A DNA stretch of 64,000 nt from Burkholderia sp. (GTDB lineage: Bacteria > Pseudomonadota > Gammaproteobacteria > Burkholderiales > Burkholderiaceae). The DNA lies in contig JAIRVP010000080.1 in assembly GCA_031253835.1 (NCBI GenBank), forward strand, positions 18,443-82,442, read 5' to 3'. Each line of letters starts with the position of its first letter. Within the stretch, counting starts at the first letter, position 1. The position numbers and the translations under genes are program-made. Shown one piece after another: positions 35,125-44,288 of the stretch. Below the pieces are notes generated by a model. That model was given only the letters and a program-made list of their open reading frames with translations. It did no database searches and was not told where the DNA came from.

Positions 35125-35667
35125 ATGCGAATTCTCGGCATCGACCCCGGCCTGCGCGTCACCGGCTTCGGCGTCATCGACGTCAGCGGCCACCAGATTG
35201 CGTATGTCACGAGCGGCGTGATCCGCACGCCGACGGCCGACCTGGCCACCCGGCTCGGCACGATCTTCCAGGGCGTCTCGACGATCGTGCGCGAACATGC
35301 GCCCGACCAGTCCGCGATCGAAAAGGTGTTCGTCAACGTGAACCCGCAGTCGACGCTGCTGCTCGGCCAGGCGCGCGGCGCCGCGATCTGCGGCCTCGTC
35401 GCGGGCGGCCTGCCGGTTGCCGAATACACGGCGCTGCAACTGAAGCAGGCGGTGGTCGGCTACGGCCGTGCGACCAAGACGCAGATGCAGGAGATGGTCA
35501 CGCGGCTGCTCAACCTGTCGGGCCAACCGGGCTCGGACGCGGCCGACGCGCTCGGCATGGCGATCTGCCACGCGCACGGCGGCAACACGCTCAGCACGCT
35601 CGGCGGCCTCGCCCCGGCGCTCGCGAAGAAAGGGCTGCGCGTGCGGCGCGGGCGGCTGGTCGGCTGA
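35125..35667 (+). CDS. ruvC: Holliday junction resolvase RuvC
   Basis: RuvC is the dimeric endonuclease that cuts Holliday junctions. The 180-residue protein shows the acidic catalytic set: Asp7 in RILGIDPGLRVTGFG, Glu in SAIEKVFVNVNPQS, and the Asp pair in GSDAADALGMAICHAH. TAGTAT at 35092-35097 is a possible -10. ruvA and ruvB follow on the same strand with 165- and 108-bp gaps, looser than in E. coli. Confidence 0.97.
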   Translation: MRILGIDPGLRVTGFGVIDVSGHQIAYVTSGVIRTPTADLATRLGTIFQGVSTIVREHAPDQSAIEKVFVNVNPQSTLLLGQARGAAICGLVAGGLPVAEYTALQLKQAVVGYGRATKTQMQEMVTRLLNLSGQPGSDAADALGMAICHAHGGNTLSTLGGLAPALAKKGLRVRRGRLVG

Positions 35668-35832
35668 CGCCGGCGTACGCTGCGGCCCGTCACGCCGGGC
35701 CGGCCACCTTGACGGTTTCGACCGCGCGCGGCGCACCCACGACACGCATCGCTCCGGCCTGACGGCCAGGCCCATCGGCATTGCGCCGCGCGTGCGCTAC
35801 ACTCGCGCTTTATTCCTCGCATCCCGCCCTCC

Positions 35833-36414
35833 ATGATCGGTCGCATTGCCGGCATCCTGCTCGAAAAGAACCCGCCTCATCTGCTCGTCGACTGCAACGG
35901 CGTCGGCTACGAAATCGACGTGCCGATGAGCACCTTCTACAACCTGCCGCAAACGGGCGAGCGCATCGTGCTGCTCACGCAGCAGATCGTCCGCGAGGAC
36001 GCGCACCTGCTGTACGGCTTCCTGACGCCGCAGGAGCGCACGACCTTCCGCGAGCTGCTGAAGATCACCGGCATCGGCGCGCGCATGGCGCTCGCCGTGC
36101 TGTCCGGCATGAGCGTGCAGGAACTCGCGCAGGCCGTGACGATGCAGGACGCCGCGCGCCTCACGCGCCTGCCCGGCATCGGCAAGAAGACAGCCGAACG
36201 CCTGCTGCTCGAACTGAAGGGCAAGCTCGGCGCCGACCTTGGCGCGCTCGCCGGCGCCGCGTCGCCGTCCGACCACGCGACCGACATCCTCAACGCGCTG
36301 CTCGCGCTCGGCTACTCCGAGAAGGAAGGCCTGGCCGCGATCAAGAACGTACCGGCCGGCACCGGCGTGTCCGAAGGCATCAAGCTCGCGCTGAAGGCGC
36401 TGTCGAAGGTGTAA
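35833..36414 (+). CDS. ruvA: Holliday junction branch migration protein RuvA
   Basis: RuvA is the tetrameric junction-binding platform for RuvB. The 193-residue product shows the OB fold start MIGRIAGILLEKNPPHLLVD, two helix-hairpin-helix motifs (ITGIGARMALAVL and LPGIGKKTAERLLLEL) and the C-terminal RuvB-contact domain (LLALGYSEKEGLAAI). Confidence 0.97.
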   Translation: MIGRIAGILLEKNPPHLLVDCNGVGYEIDVPMSTFYNLPQTGERIVLLTQQIVREDAHLLYGFLTPQERTTFRELLKITGIGARMALAVLSGMSVQELAQAVTMQDAARLTRLPGIGKKTAERLLLELKGKLGADLGALAGAASPSDHATDILNALLALGYSEKEGLAAIKNVPAGTGVSEGIKLALKALSKV

Positions 36415-36510
36415 CGCGCGTTCAATCCGGCCGTTGAAACGAGTGTCGCGCGGCGCCGCACCGCGCGCCAGTCGGCCGTTCGGCCAGGTGGGCCGGAACG
36501 CGTCGCGCGG

Positions 36511-36516
36511 TACAAT
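36511..36516 (+). promoter_or_regulatory. Candidate -10 element six bases before the ruvB ATG
   Basis: TACAAT is followed by GGCCGC and then the ruvB ATG at 36523, the same geometry as at pepP. Transcription from it would start at the ATG itself. No -35 match is seen 16-18 bp upstream. Confidence 0.35.
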
Positions 36517-36522
36517 GGCCGC

Positions 36523-37593
36523 ATGATTGAAACCGACAAACTCGCCACCGAGCAGCGGATCATCGCCGCCACGCCCGCCTCGTCGCACGAGGAGGTGTTC
36601 GAACGTGCGCTGCGGCCGCGCCAGCTCGACGACTACGTCGGCCAGGAAAAGGTGCGCGGCCAGCTCGAGATCTTCATCGAAGCCGCGAAGCGCCGCTCCG
36701 AGCCGCTCGACCACGTGCTGCTGTTCGGGCCGCCGGGTCTCGGCAAGACGACGCTCGCGCACATCATCGCGCGCGAAATGGGCGTGAACCTGCGCCAGAC
36801 GTCAGGCCCCGTGCTCGAGCGCGCGGGCGATCTCGCCGCGCTACTGACGAACCTCGAAGCCAACGACGTGCTGTTCATCGACGAGATCCACCGGCTGTCG
36901 CCGGTCGTCGAGGAAATCCTGTACCCGGCACTCGAGGATTACCAGATCGACATCATGATCGGCGAAGGCCCGGCCGCGCGCAGCGTGAAGCTCGACCTGC
37001 AGCCGTTCACGCTGGTCGGCGCGACCACCCGCGCGGGGATGCTGACCAACCCGCTGCGCGACCGTTTCGGGATCGTCGCGCGGCTCGAGTTCTACGACGC
37101 CGAACAACTGTCGCGCATCGTGCGGCGCTCGGCGTCGCTGCTGAACGCGCAGATCGATCCGAACGGCGCACTGGAAATCGCGAAGCGCTCGCGCGGCACG
37201 CCGCGGATCGCGAACCGGCTGCTGCGCCGCGTGCGCGACTTCGCGGAAGTGAAGGCCGACGGCCAGATCACCGCAGCGGTGGCCGATGCCGCGCTCGCGA
37301 TGCTCGACGTCGATCCGGTCGGCTTCGACCTGATGGACCGCAAGCTGCTCGAAGCGATCCTGTACAAGTTCGACGGCGGCCCGGTCGGCATCGACAACCT
37401 CGCGGCCGCAATCGGCGAGGAGCGCGACACGATCGAGGACGTACTCGAGCCGTACCTGATCCAGCAGGGCTTCCTGCAGCGCACGCCGCGCGGGCGCGTC
37501 GCAACGCTGCTCACGTATCGTCACTTCGGGCTCTCGGCGCCCGACACCGGCCGCGCCGAACGCGGCGAGTGGGATACGCCCGACGGGAAATAA
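36523..37593 (+). CDS. ruvB: Holliday junction branch migration ATPase RuvB
   Basis: RuvB is the hexameric AAA+ motor that pumps DNA through the RuvA-bound junction. The 356-residue protein has ALRPRQLDDYVGQEKVRGQL, Walker A GPPGLGKTTLAH (about residues 69-80), Walker B VLFIDEIHRL, sensor 1 in GATTRAGMLTNPLRDRFGI, and the winged-helix DNA-binding C-terminus ending QQGFLQRTPRGR. Confidence 0.98.
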   Translation: MIETDKLATEQRIIAATPASSHEEVFERALRPRQLDDYVGQEKVRGQLEIFIEAAKRRSEPLDHVLLFGPPGLGKTTLAHIIAREMGVNLRQTSGPVLERAGDLAALLTNLEANDVLFIDEIHRLSPVVEEILYPALEDYQIDIMIGEGPAARSVKLDLQPFTLVGATTRAGMLTNPLRDRFGIVARLEFYDAEQLSRIVRRSASLLNAQIDPNGALEIAKRSRGTPRIANRLLRRVRDFAEVKADGQITAAVADAALAMLDVDPVGFDLMDRKLLEAILYKFDGGPVGIDNLAAAIGEERDTIEDVLEPYLIQQGFLQRTPRGRVATLLTYRHFGLSAPDTGRAERGEWDTPDGK

Positions 37594-37617
37594 CCCGTCG
37601 CCCGAGCCACCCCCGCC

Positions 37618-38571
37618 ATGACCACGCCGCCCAGCCGCCCCCCCGCCTCGCCCGCACCGGGCCCGCGCTGGGCCGAGCCGATCCGCAAGCGGCTGGTGGC
37701 CGGCATCACGCACCTGACGGCCGGCGGTGGCGGGCCGTCGCTCGATCTCTCTTCACCGCCTGGCGACCCGGGGCTGTTCGGCCCCGATGCCATCTGCTGG
37801 CGCGTGCATGCCGACTTCACGTCGATGATGACGGGCGGCATCGCCGCCCTGCTGCTGCAGGCGCTGCATCCGCTCGCGCTCGCGGGCGTCTGGGATCACT
37901 CGTCGTTTCGCACCGACATCCTCGGCCGCTTGCGGCGCACGGCCACGTTCATCACCGGCACGACGTTCGGCAGCCGCGCGGACGCCCTCGCGCTGATCGA
38001 GCGCGTGAAATCGATCCATGCGCGCATCTCGGGCACCGCGCCCGACGGCCGGCCGTACCGCGCCGACGATCCGGCGTTGCTGACCTGGGTGCATGTCGCG
38101 GAAGTGTCGAGCTTCCTCGCCGCGCATCTGCGCTACGTGAATCCGTCGCTGCCGGGCGAGCTGCAGGACCGCTACTACGCCGAAACGGCAATGATCGCCG
38201 AGCTGCTCGGCGCCCAAGGGGTGCCGCGTTCGCGCGCCGAGGTCGCCGCCTATCTCGCGCGCATGCAGCCTGAACTCGAGGCCGGGCCGCACACCTTCGA
38301 CGTGATGGACATCCTGCTGAATGCGCCGGTCGCGACGCCCGCGCTGCGGCCGGCCGCGTCGCTGATGATGCATGCGGGCATCGACCTGCTGCCGCCCTGG
38401 GCGCAGCGCATGCTCGGTGTGTCGACGTTCGCGCCGCTGCGACGCGCGGTGGTCCGGCCCAGCGTACGGGCCGTCGCCCCCGTGCTGCGCTGGGCGCTCA
38501 TCAACGGCGCGTCGAAACGCGCACGCCGTCGTGCGACCGCGCCCCCGCCCGACGGCACCCCATCCGCCTGA
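37618..38571 (+). CDS. MpaB-type oxygenase domain protein (DUF2236)
   Basis: This 317-residue protein fits the DUF2236/MpaB family, related to haem-containing latex clearing and ER-bound oxygenases. Typical features are ICWRVHADFTSMMTGGIAAL with LQALHPLALAGVWDHSSF, GRLRRTATFITGTTFG, and TWVHVAEVSSFL, whose His residues are the likely haem or metal ligands. No signal peptide is obvious. It lies 24 bp after ruvB but is functionally unrelated; the substrate is unknown. Confidence 0.82.
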   Translation: MTTPPSRPPASPAPGPRWAEPIRKRLVAGITHLTAGGGGPSLDLSSPPGDPGLFGPDAICWRVHADFTSMMTGGIAALLLQALHPLALAGVWDHSSFRTDILGRLRRTATFITGTTFGSRADALALIERVKSIHARISGTAPDGRPYRADDPALLTWVHVAEVSSFLAAHLRYVNPSLPGELQDRYYAETAMIAELLGAQGVPRSRAEVAAYLARMQPELEAGPHTFDVMDILLNAPVATPALRPAASLMMHAGIDLLPPWAQRMLGVSTFAPLRRAVVRPSVRAVAPVLRWALINGASKRARRRATAPPPDGTPSA

Positions 38572-38714
38572 CGATCCGGTTCTTCCGATCATTTCAATTG
38601 GCTGTCAAATTCCTGTGACACGCTGACGGACTTGCACCCGCGCACGGTCGCGCGTCCTGCTCGTTCCGGCTGTCCGCGACCCGCGCGGTGTCCCGTTCAC
38701 CCGACCGACACCCG

Positions 38715-39851
38715 ATGCCCGCGATGCTCCGCCTGCCGATCCGTTTCGCCCTTGCCGCCAGCCTGTCCACCGTCTTCGCCCTCACCGCGTGCGGAGGCGA
38801 CGATGTCGCCGCCGTGGCGCGCGCCGACGCGCAAACGCCGTCCGGCGGCACCACGACTCCACCCGCTACCACGCCGCCGGCCACCGTCACGCCGCAACCG
38901 GGCAAGTGGAAGGCCGCGCGCGCCGGCGACCTCATCGACGTAACGCTCGGCGATCTCCATCCGACACAGGCTGCGATCGGCTACGACCAGATCTATTACA
39001 AGCTCGGCCGCTACGAACTGCAGCCCGACAAGAAGTTCGACGACTTCTGCGCGGACGAAGGGCTCGGCGGCGTTGCATCGAGCGGCTACACGGCGAAGTC
39101 GTCGCTGCGCGAGCCTGCGAGCTACACGTGCACGACGACCGACGCAAACGCCCGCGATCGCTCGGTGCTGAACCCCGTCGTGATCGGCCCGAACGGCGAT
39201 GCGCTGTACCTGACCGACGGTCATCACGGCCTGTCGACCTACTACGAGACGCCCGACGGCGGCCCGGCGCTGCACGTGCACGTCGTCGTCAAGGACAACC
39301 TCAGCGACTACTCGGGCGACGCGTTCTGGCAGCAGATGCAAAGCCGCGGCTACCTGCGCCTGAAAAACGGCGAAGGCAACGCGATCACGACCGCGCAACT
39401 GCCGACCGGGCTCGGCCTGGCACTCGGGATGACGAACGACCGCTACCGGTCGCTCGTCTATTTCACGCGCGACATCGGCTACGGCAAGCCCGCGCAAGCG
39501 ACCGACTACCTCGAGTTCTACTGGGCCGACTGGCTGCGCGCGCAGCCGGGCACGTTCGCGCTGGCGAACTACGACCTCACGCGCGGCGGCACGACCGATC
39601 CCGATCCGGCGAAGGCCGACACGGGTTACCTGAACGCGGTCTGGAACGCGTCGACGCGGATGGTCGCGGCAACGGACCCGGTGATCGACGGCAAGACGGG
39701 CGCCGACCTCGGGCGCGCCGATGCGATCAACGGCGGGAAGAAATACAACAAGGGAGAGTTCGACAAGCTGCGCCAGCCGATCACGGCCGACAAGCCCGGC
39801 AAGATCGCGTACGCGCTCGACTACAAGACACGCCACGCGCTGCCGCAGTAA
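38715..39851 (+). CDS. ParB-like (Srx-type) domain lipoprotein
   Basis: This 378-residue protein has a signal peptide with lipobox FALTACGG (Cys near residue 24), a Thr/Pro-rich linker, and a domain like the putative ParB-like nuclease family (LIDVTLGDLHPTQAAIGYDQ; NGDALYLTDGHHGLSTYYE). The lipobox predicts membrane anchoring outside the cytoplasm, so a plasmid-partition role is excluded. The ATG at 38715 is chosen over the GTG at 38688, which lies too far before the signal peptide; the ATG at 38724 is also possible. The function is unknown. Confidence 0.78.
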   Translation: MPAMLRLPIRFALAASLSTVFALTACGGDDVAAVARADAQTPSGGTTTPPATTPPATVTPQPGKWKAARAGDLIDVTLGDLHPTQAAIGYDQIYYKLGRYELQPDKKFDDFCADEGLGGVASSGYTAKSSLREPASYTCTTTDANARDRSVLNPVVIGPNGDALYLTDGHHGLSTYYETPDGGPALHVHVVVKDNLSDYSGDAFWQQMQSRGYLRLKNGEGNAITTAQLPTGLGLALGMTNDRYRSLVYFTRDIGYGKPAQATDYLEFYWADWLRAQPGTFALANYDLTRGGTTDPDPAKADTGYLNAVWNASTRMVAATDPVIDGKTGADLGRADAINGGKKYNKGEFDKLRQPITADKPGKIAYALDYKTRHALPQ

Positions 39852-39909
39852 TCGGCACGCGGTGACGGAAGGAAGCCCCGACCGGCGATGCCGTGCGGGG
39901 CTCAATGAC

Positions 39910-40572
39910 TCAGAGCACCTTGCGGTACCCGTCGTCGTCGCTCGCCGCTTCCAGATGCGACACGTCGGCCCACTGCACGACCTGCGCGCGGCCATCCACG
40001 TAATCGACGACGTTGATGCTCGTGTTGAGCAGCGGGTAATTGCGCGGCGCCGACAGCTCGATTCCGTTCGCAAAGCGGTACACGCAGTCGAGCACACCGC
40101 CGTGCGCGACGCACGCGATCCGCCCGCCCGGGTGCGCGGCGACGATCGGCTCGAGCGCGTGCAGCACACGGTGGTAGAGCTCGCGCTGCGACTCGCCGCC
40201 TTCCGGCGCGAAGCCCGGATCGCGCGTCTGCCACGCCGCGTACGCGTCCGGGAACAGTGTCTCGATCTCGGTGCTGTCGTGCCCCTGGAACGCGCCGTAC
40301 GAGCGTTCGCGCAACCCTTCGCGCAGCTGCAGCGGCAGGCCGAGCGCATCGGCAAAGGGCTGGGCGGTCTGTTGCGCGCGCATCAGGTCGCTCGAATAGA
40401 CCGCGTCGAGCCGCGCGCCATCGCGTGCCTCGCGCTCGAGCCGGGAAGCCAGCCGCTTCGCCTGCGCGAGCCCGGTGTCGGCCAGCGGGATGTCGATATG
40501 ACCCTGGATGCGCTTGATACGGTTCCAGGCCGTCTCGCCATGGCGGATGAAGAGAATCTGCGTGGTGGCCAT
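39910..40572 (-). CDS. Histidine phosphatase family protein
   Basis: This 220-residue protein has the phosphoglycerate mutase-like fold. The catalytic RHG is in FIRHGETAWN at residues 8-17, with SSDLMRAQQTAQPFADALG, the Glu-bearing LRERSYGAFQGHD, and the second His in CVAHGGVLDCVYR. Relatives include broad phosphatases, phosphoglycerate mutase-like GpmB and cobalamin/ribazole phosphatase; the substrate is not defined here. It lies 23 bp after dtd in a minus-strand run tyrS-dtd-phosphatase. Confidence 0.9.
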   Translation of the reverse strand: MATTQILFIRHGETAWNRIKRIQGHIDIPLADTGLAQAKRLASRLEREARDGARLDAVYSSDLMRAQQTAQPFADALGLPLQLREGLRERSYGAFQGHDSTEIETLFPDAYAAWQTRDPGFAPEGGESQRELYHRVLHALEPIVAAHPGGRIACVAHGGVLDCVYRFANGIELSAPRNYPLLNTSINVVDYVDGRAQVVQWADVSHLEAASDDDGYRKVL

Positions 40573-40595
40573 CGCGACGCGTCTCCGGGAAAGAA

Positions 40596-41054
40596 TCAGG
40601 GCCGCACTTGCAGCCAGAACGTCACGGGGCCGTCGTTGACGAGCGACACCTGCATGTCGGCGCCGAACTCGCCCGTCTCGACGACCGGATGGCGCGCCCG
40701 CGCAGCCGCGACGAAGTAGTCGAACAGCCGCGCACCTTCGTCGGGCGGCGCGGCCGGCGTGAAGCTCGGACGCAGCCCGCTGTTGGTATCGGCCGCCAGC
40801 GTGAACTGCGACACGAGCAACAGGCCACCTGCGCGACCTTCGCCGTCGATGTTCGACACCGGCAGGTTCATCTTGCCGGCGGCGTCGCTGAACACGCGGT
40901 AGCCGAGCAGCTTCGCGAGCAGCTTGTCGGCTGCCGCGTCGGTGTCGCCGCGTTCCGCGCAGACCAGTGCGAGCAGGCCCGCGCCGATCTCGCCGGTGGT
41001 CCGGTCGCCGACGCGCACGTCGGCACGCCTCACGCGCTGGATCAGCGCGATCAT
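40596..41054 (-). CDS. dtd: D-aminoacyl-tRNA deacylase
   Basis: Dtd hydrolyses D-amino acids, and glycine mischarged on tRNA-Ala, from tRNA. The 152-residue protein has the opening MIALIQRVRRADVRVGD and the active-site motifs LLVSQFTLAADT and NDGPVTFWLQ (the Gly-cisPro chirality filter). The ATG at 41054 overlaps the tyrS stop by 4 bp, coupling it to tyrosyl-tRNA synthetase, a known source of D-Tyr-tRNA. Confidence 0.96.
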   Translation of the reverse strand: MIALIQRVRRADVRVGDRTTGEIGAGLLALVCAERGDTDAAADKLLAKLLGYRVFSDAAGKMNLPVSNIDGEGRAGGLLLVSQFTLAADTNSGLRPSFTPAAPPDEGARLFDYFVAAARARHPVVETGEFGADMQVSLVNDGPVTFWLQVRP

Positions 41055-42292
41055 GCGGTCAGCGTGACGCGCGCGAAGCGGCGCTTGCCGACCTGCACGA
41101 CGAACTCGCCGGCTTCGACCTTCAGGCCCTTGTCCGACACCGTCGCGCCGTCGATCTTCACGCCGCCCTGCTCGATGTTGCGCAGCGCCTCGCTCGTCGA
41201 CGGCACGAGGCCGGCCTGTTTCAGCAGCTGGCCGATCGCCAGCGGCGCACCGGCGAGCGTGACGGCCGGAATGTCGTCCGGCACGCCGCCCTTCGCGCGA
41301 TGGTTGAAGTCCTCCAGCGCACGCTCGGCGTCGGGCTGCGAATGGAATCGCGCGACGATTTCCTGCGCGAGCAGCACCTTGAAGTCGCGCGGGTTGCGGC
41401 CACCCTCGGCCTCGCGCTTGAAGCCGGCGATCTCGTCGAGGCTGCGGAACGACAGCAGCTCGAAGTAACGCCACATCAGCGTGTCCGAGATGCTCATCAG
41501 CTTGCCGAACATGTCGGTCGGCTTCTCGCTGATGCCGACGTAGTTGCCCTTCGACTTCGACATCTTCTCGACGCCGTCGAGGCCTTCGAGCAGCGGCATC
41601 GTCAAAATGCACTGCTGTTCCTGGCCGTACTGCTTCTGCAGTTCGCGGCCGACCAGCAGGTTGAACTTCTGGTCGGTGCCGCCGAGCTCGAGGTCGGCGT
41701 TCAGCGCGACCGAGTCGTAGCCCTGCATCAGCGGGTACAGGAATTCGTGGATCGAGATCGGCACGCCGCCCTGGAAGCGCTTCGTGAAGTCTTCACGCTC
41801 GAGGATTCGCGCGACCGTGTAGCGCGACGCGAGCTTGATCATCCCGTCCGCGCCGAGCGGCATCGACCATTCGCTGTTGTAGCGGATCTCGGTCTTGTCG
41901 CGATCGAGCACGAGCGCGGCCTGCTCGAAGTAGGTCTTCGCGTTCGATTCGATCTGCTCGCGCGTGAGCGGCGGACGCGTCGCATTGCGGCCCGACGGAT
42001 CGCCGATCAGCGACGTGAAATCGCCGATCAGGAAGATCACCGTGTGGCCGAGGTCCTGCAGCTGACGCATCTTGTTCAGCACGACCGTGTGGCCGATGTG
42101 GATGTCGGGCGCGGTCGGGTCGAGGCCGAGCTTGATGCGAAGCGGCGTGTTCGTGGCCGCGCTGCGCGCGAGCTTCTGCGCGAACTCTTCCTCGATCAGC
42201 AGTTCGTCGACGCCGCGCTTCGTGACGGCGAGCGCATGCCGGACTTCGTCGGTGATCGGGAAAACAGGCTTGGAACTGGGTTCGGTGCTCAT
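41051..42292 (-). CDS. tyrS: Tyrosyl-tRNA synthetase
   Basis: This is a class I synthetase of 413 residues. It shows the HIGH motif (HIGHTVVLNK, residues about 65-74), the KMSKS loop (EKMSKSKGN, about residue 245), ADLELGGTDQKFNLL, and a C-terminal S4 RNA-binding domain (about 350-413). The frame is open to 42478 but the ATG at 42292 starts the family homology. It leads tyrS-dtd-phosphatase and is divergent from anmK. Confidence 0.97.
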   Translation of the reverse strand: MSTEPSSKPVFPITDEVRHALAVTKRGVDELLIEEEFAQKLARSAATNTPLRIKLGLDPTAPDIHIGHTVVLNKMRQLQDLGHTVIFLIGDFTSLIGDPSGRNATRPPLTREQIESNAKTYFEQAALVLDRDKTEIRYNSEWSMPLGADGMIKLASRYTVARILEREDFTKRFQGGVPISIHEFLYPLMQGYDSVALNADLELGGTDQKFNLLVGRELQKQYGQEQQCILTMPLLEGLDGVEKMSKSKGNYVGISEKPTDMFGKLMSISDTLMWRYFELLSFRSLDEIAGFKREAEGGRNPRDFKVLLAQEIVARFHSQPDAERALEDFNHRAKGGVPDDIPAVTLAGAPLAIGQLLKQAGLVPSTSEALRNIEQGGVKIDGATVSDKGLKVEAGEFVVQVGKRRFARVTLTA

Positions 42293-42434
42293 CGGTGCCA
42301 GGAAGAATGTCGCAAAAACAGGGATTTTCCCATAACTTGCGCGCGCATCGCTTAACGGCGCGTCAGGTTGCGCGGATAATCGGGCGCAAGGCGCGCGGCA
42401 CCGGCCCGCGCCGCACGATCTAGGAGAACCCAAC

Positions 42435-43583
42435 GTGCCGCAACGACAGCCGCAAAACGCCCATCCGGCCGACGGCATCTACTTCGGGCTGATGTCGGGA
42501 ACCAGCATGGACGGCGTCGACGGCGTGGCCGTGCGTTTCGAGGCCGGCCGCGCGCCGGTCGTGCTCGCGGAAGCGTTCGTCGGCTTCGCGCCATCGCTGC
42601 GCGACGCGCTGTTCGCGCTGCAGCAGCCCGGCGACGACGAGATCGACCGCGAATCGCTCGCCGCGAACGCGCTCGTCACGCGCTATGCGGTGTGCTGCCA
42701 CGAATTGCAGCGCACGGCCGGACTGTCGCGCGACGAGATCCGCGCGATCGGCGTGCATGGCCAGACAGTGCGTCATCGTCCCGAGCGCGGCTATACGCGG
42801 CAGCTCAACAACCCGGCGCTGCTCGCCGAGCTGACCCAGGTCGACGTGATTGCCGATTTCCGCAGCCGCGATGTGGCCGCGGGCGGCCACGGCGCACCGC
42901 TCGCGCCGGCGTTCCATGCGACGGTGTTCGGCGCGCCGGGCGAAACGCGCGTCGTCTGCAATCTCGGCGGGATCAGCAACATCACGATCCTGCCGGGCGA
43001 AGGCGGCGACGTGCGCGGCTTCGACTGCGGCCCCGCGAATGCGCTGCTCGACGAATGGGCGACCCGCCATCTGGGCAAGCCGTATGACGACGGCGGCAAG
43101 TTCGCCGCGCGCGGCACCGTGCACGCGCCGCTGCTCGACGCGCTGCTCGACGAGCCGTATTTCGCCGCACCGCCGCCGAAAAGCACCGGCCGCGACCTGT
43201 TTAACCCCGCATGGCTCGACGCGCAGCTCGCCGCGTTCGCACAGGTCGCGCCGGAGGACGTGCAGGCGACGCTCACCGCGCTGACCGCCGTGTCGGTCGC
43301 ACGCGAGATCGCCAGACATGCATCGGGCTGCAAGGCCGTCTTCGTCTGCGGCGGCGGCGCACGCAATCCCGTGCTGCTCGACGCGCTCAGGCATGCGCTG
43401 CACGAAGCCGGCGTGCCGGCCACCGTCGACACGACGGCCGCGCTCGGCGTGCCGCCGCAGCAGGTCGAGGCGCTCGCGTTCGCGTGGCTGGCATACCGCT
43501 TCACTGCACGCCAGCCGGGCAATCTCGCGACGGTCACCGGCGCAGCCGGCAACCGCGTGCTCGGCGCACTTTATCCGCGCTGA
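42435..43583 (+). CDS. anmK: Anhydro-N-acetylmuramic acid kinase
   Basis: AnmK phosphorylates and opens 1,6-anhydroMurNAc released in peptidoglycan turnover. The 382-residue protein has the ATPase-fold phosphate 1 motif YFGLMSGTSMDGVDGVAV, the GVHGQTVRH segment, NLGGISNITILP and VFVCGGGARNPVLL. The start is GTG at 42435 with AGGAG nine bases before it. Divergence from tyrS and a terminator after it make it monocistronic. Confidence 0.96.
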   Translation: MPQRQPQNAHPADGIYFGLMSGTSMDGVDGVAVRFEAGRAPVVLAEAFVGFAPSLRDALFALQQPGDDEIDRESLAANALVTRYAVCCHELQRTAGLSRDEIRAIGVHGQTVRHRPERGYTRQLNNPALLAELTQVDVIADFRSRDVAAGGHGAPLAPAFHATVFGAPGETRVVCNLGGISNITILPGEGGDVRGFDCGPANALLDEWATRHLGKPYDDGGKFAARGTVHAPLLDALLDEPYFAAPPPKSTGRDLFNPAWLDAQLAAFAQVAPEDVQATLTALTAVSVAREIARHASGCKAVFVCGGGARNPVLLDALRHALHEAGVPATVDTTAALGVPPQQVEALAFAWLAYRFTARQPGNLATVTGAAGNRVLGALYPR

Positions 43584-43626
43584 CGCGAGGCGTGCCGCGC
43601 GGCGGGTGCCGCATCGCACACAGGTA

Positions 43627-43657
43627 TAAAAAAACGGGGCATGAAGCCCCGTTTTTC
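43627..43657. terminator. Bidirectional terminator between anmK and erpA
   Basis: ACGGGGC (43634-43640) pairs with GCCCCGT (43646-43652) over ATGAA, flanked by A7 on the left and T5 on the right. Confidence 0.9.
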
Positions 43658-43690
43658 ATTCCGGCGAACCGGCGCGGATCTGGCGTGCGC

Positions 43691-44062
43691 TCAGACCGAG
43701 AACGACGAACCGCACCCGCAGGTGGTGGTCGCGTTCGGGTTCTTGATCACGAACTGGGCGCCGTTGAGGTCGTCCTTGTAGTCGATCTCGGCGCCGACCA
43801 GGTACTGGTAGCTCATCGAGTCGATCAGGAGCTGGACGCCGTTCTTGTTCATCACGGTGTCGTCCTCGTTGACTTCCTCGTCGAACGTGAAGCCATACTG
43901 GAAGCCGGAGCAGCCGCCACCCTGCACGAACACGCGCAGCTTCAGGTCGGGGTTGCCCTCTTCGTCGATCAGTTGCTTGACCTTGTCGGCCGCGGCGTCG
44001 GTGAAGACGAACGGCAGCGGCATATCGGTCGTCGTTGCTGCGGATTCGGTAACAGCGTTCAT
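43691..44062 (-). CDS. erpA: Iron-sulfur cluster insertion protein ErpA
   Basis: ErpA is an A-type carrier delivering [4Fe-4S] or [2Fe-2S] clusters to apoproteins. The 123-residue protein has the three conserved Cys: one in VQGGGCSGFQYGF and two in TTCGCGSSFSV at the C-terminus. A 20-residue N-terminal extension precedes the core. It is downstream of rplM-rpsI but separated by a terminator, so it probably has its own promoter. Confidence 0.95.
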   Translation of the reverse strand: MNAVTESAATTTDMPLPFVFTDAAADKVKQLIDEEGNPDLKLRVFVQGGGCSGFQYGFTFDEEVNEDDTVMNKNGVQLLIDSMSYQYLVGAEIDYKDDLNGAQFVIKNPNATTTCGCGSSFSV

Positions 44063-44211
44063 TCGAACTCTCCAAAAAGCTTTAGCCGCTATTGTAGGGC
44101 CGATCAGAAGATCGTGCTGATGTCCATGAAATCAATAGGTTCTTGTCGATTTCATCAAGCGTGCCCGCGGGCGGCCGCGGCGGCGGCCCGGGAGCGGGCG
44201 AAAAGCGGACA

Positions 44212-44247
44212 TAAAAAAACCGCCAGCGCGAAAGCTGGCGGTTTTTC
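44212..44247. terminator. Terminator of rplM-rpsI
   Basis: ACCGCCAGC (44219-44227) and GCTGGCGGT (44234-44242) pair over a six-base loop. On the minus strand seven Ts follow. A short T-run on the plus side could make it bidirectional. Confidence 0.92.
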
Positions 44248-44288
44248 CGGCGGACGCCACCCAAGGGCGGCGAGGCCATGAAGCGGAA

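Noticed and set aside
39874..39902. AGCCCCG/CGGGGCT hairpin between the ParB-like lipoprotein and phosphatase genes
   Set aside because: There is no T-tract on either strand; I could not call it a terminator with confidence.
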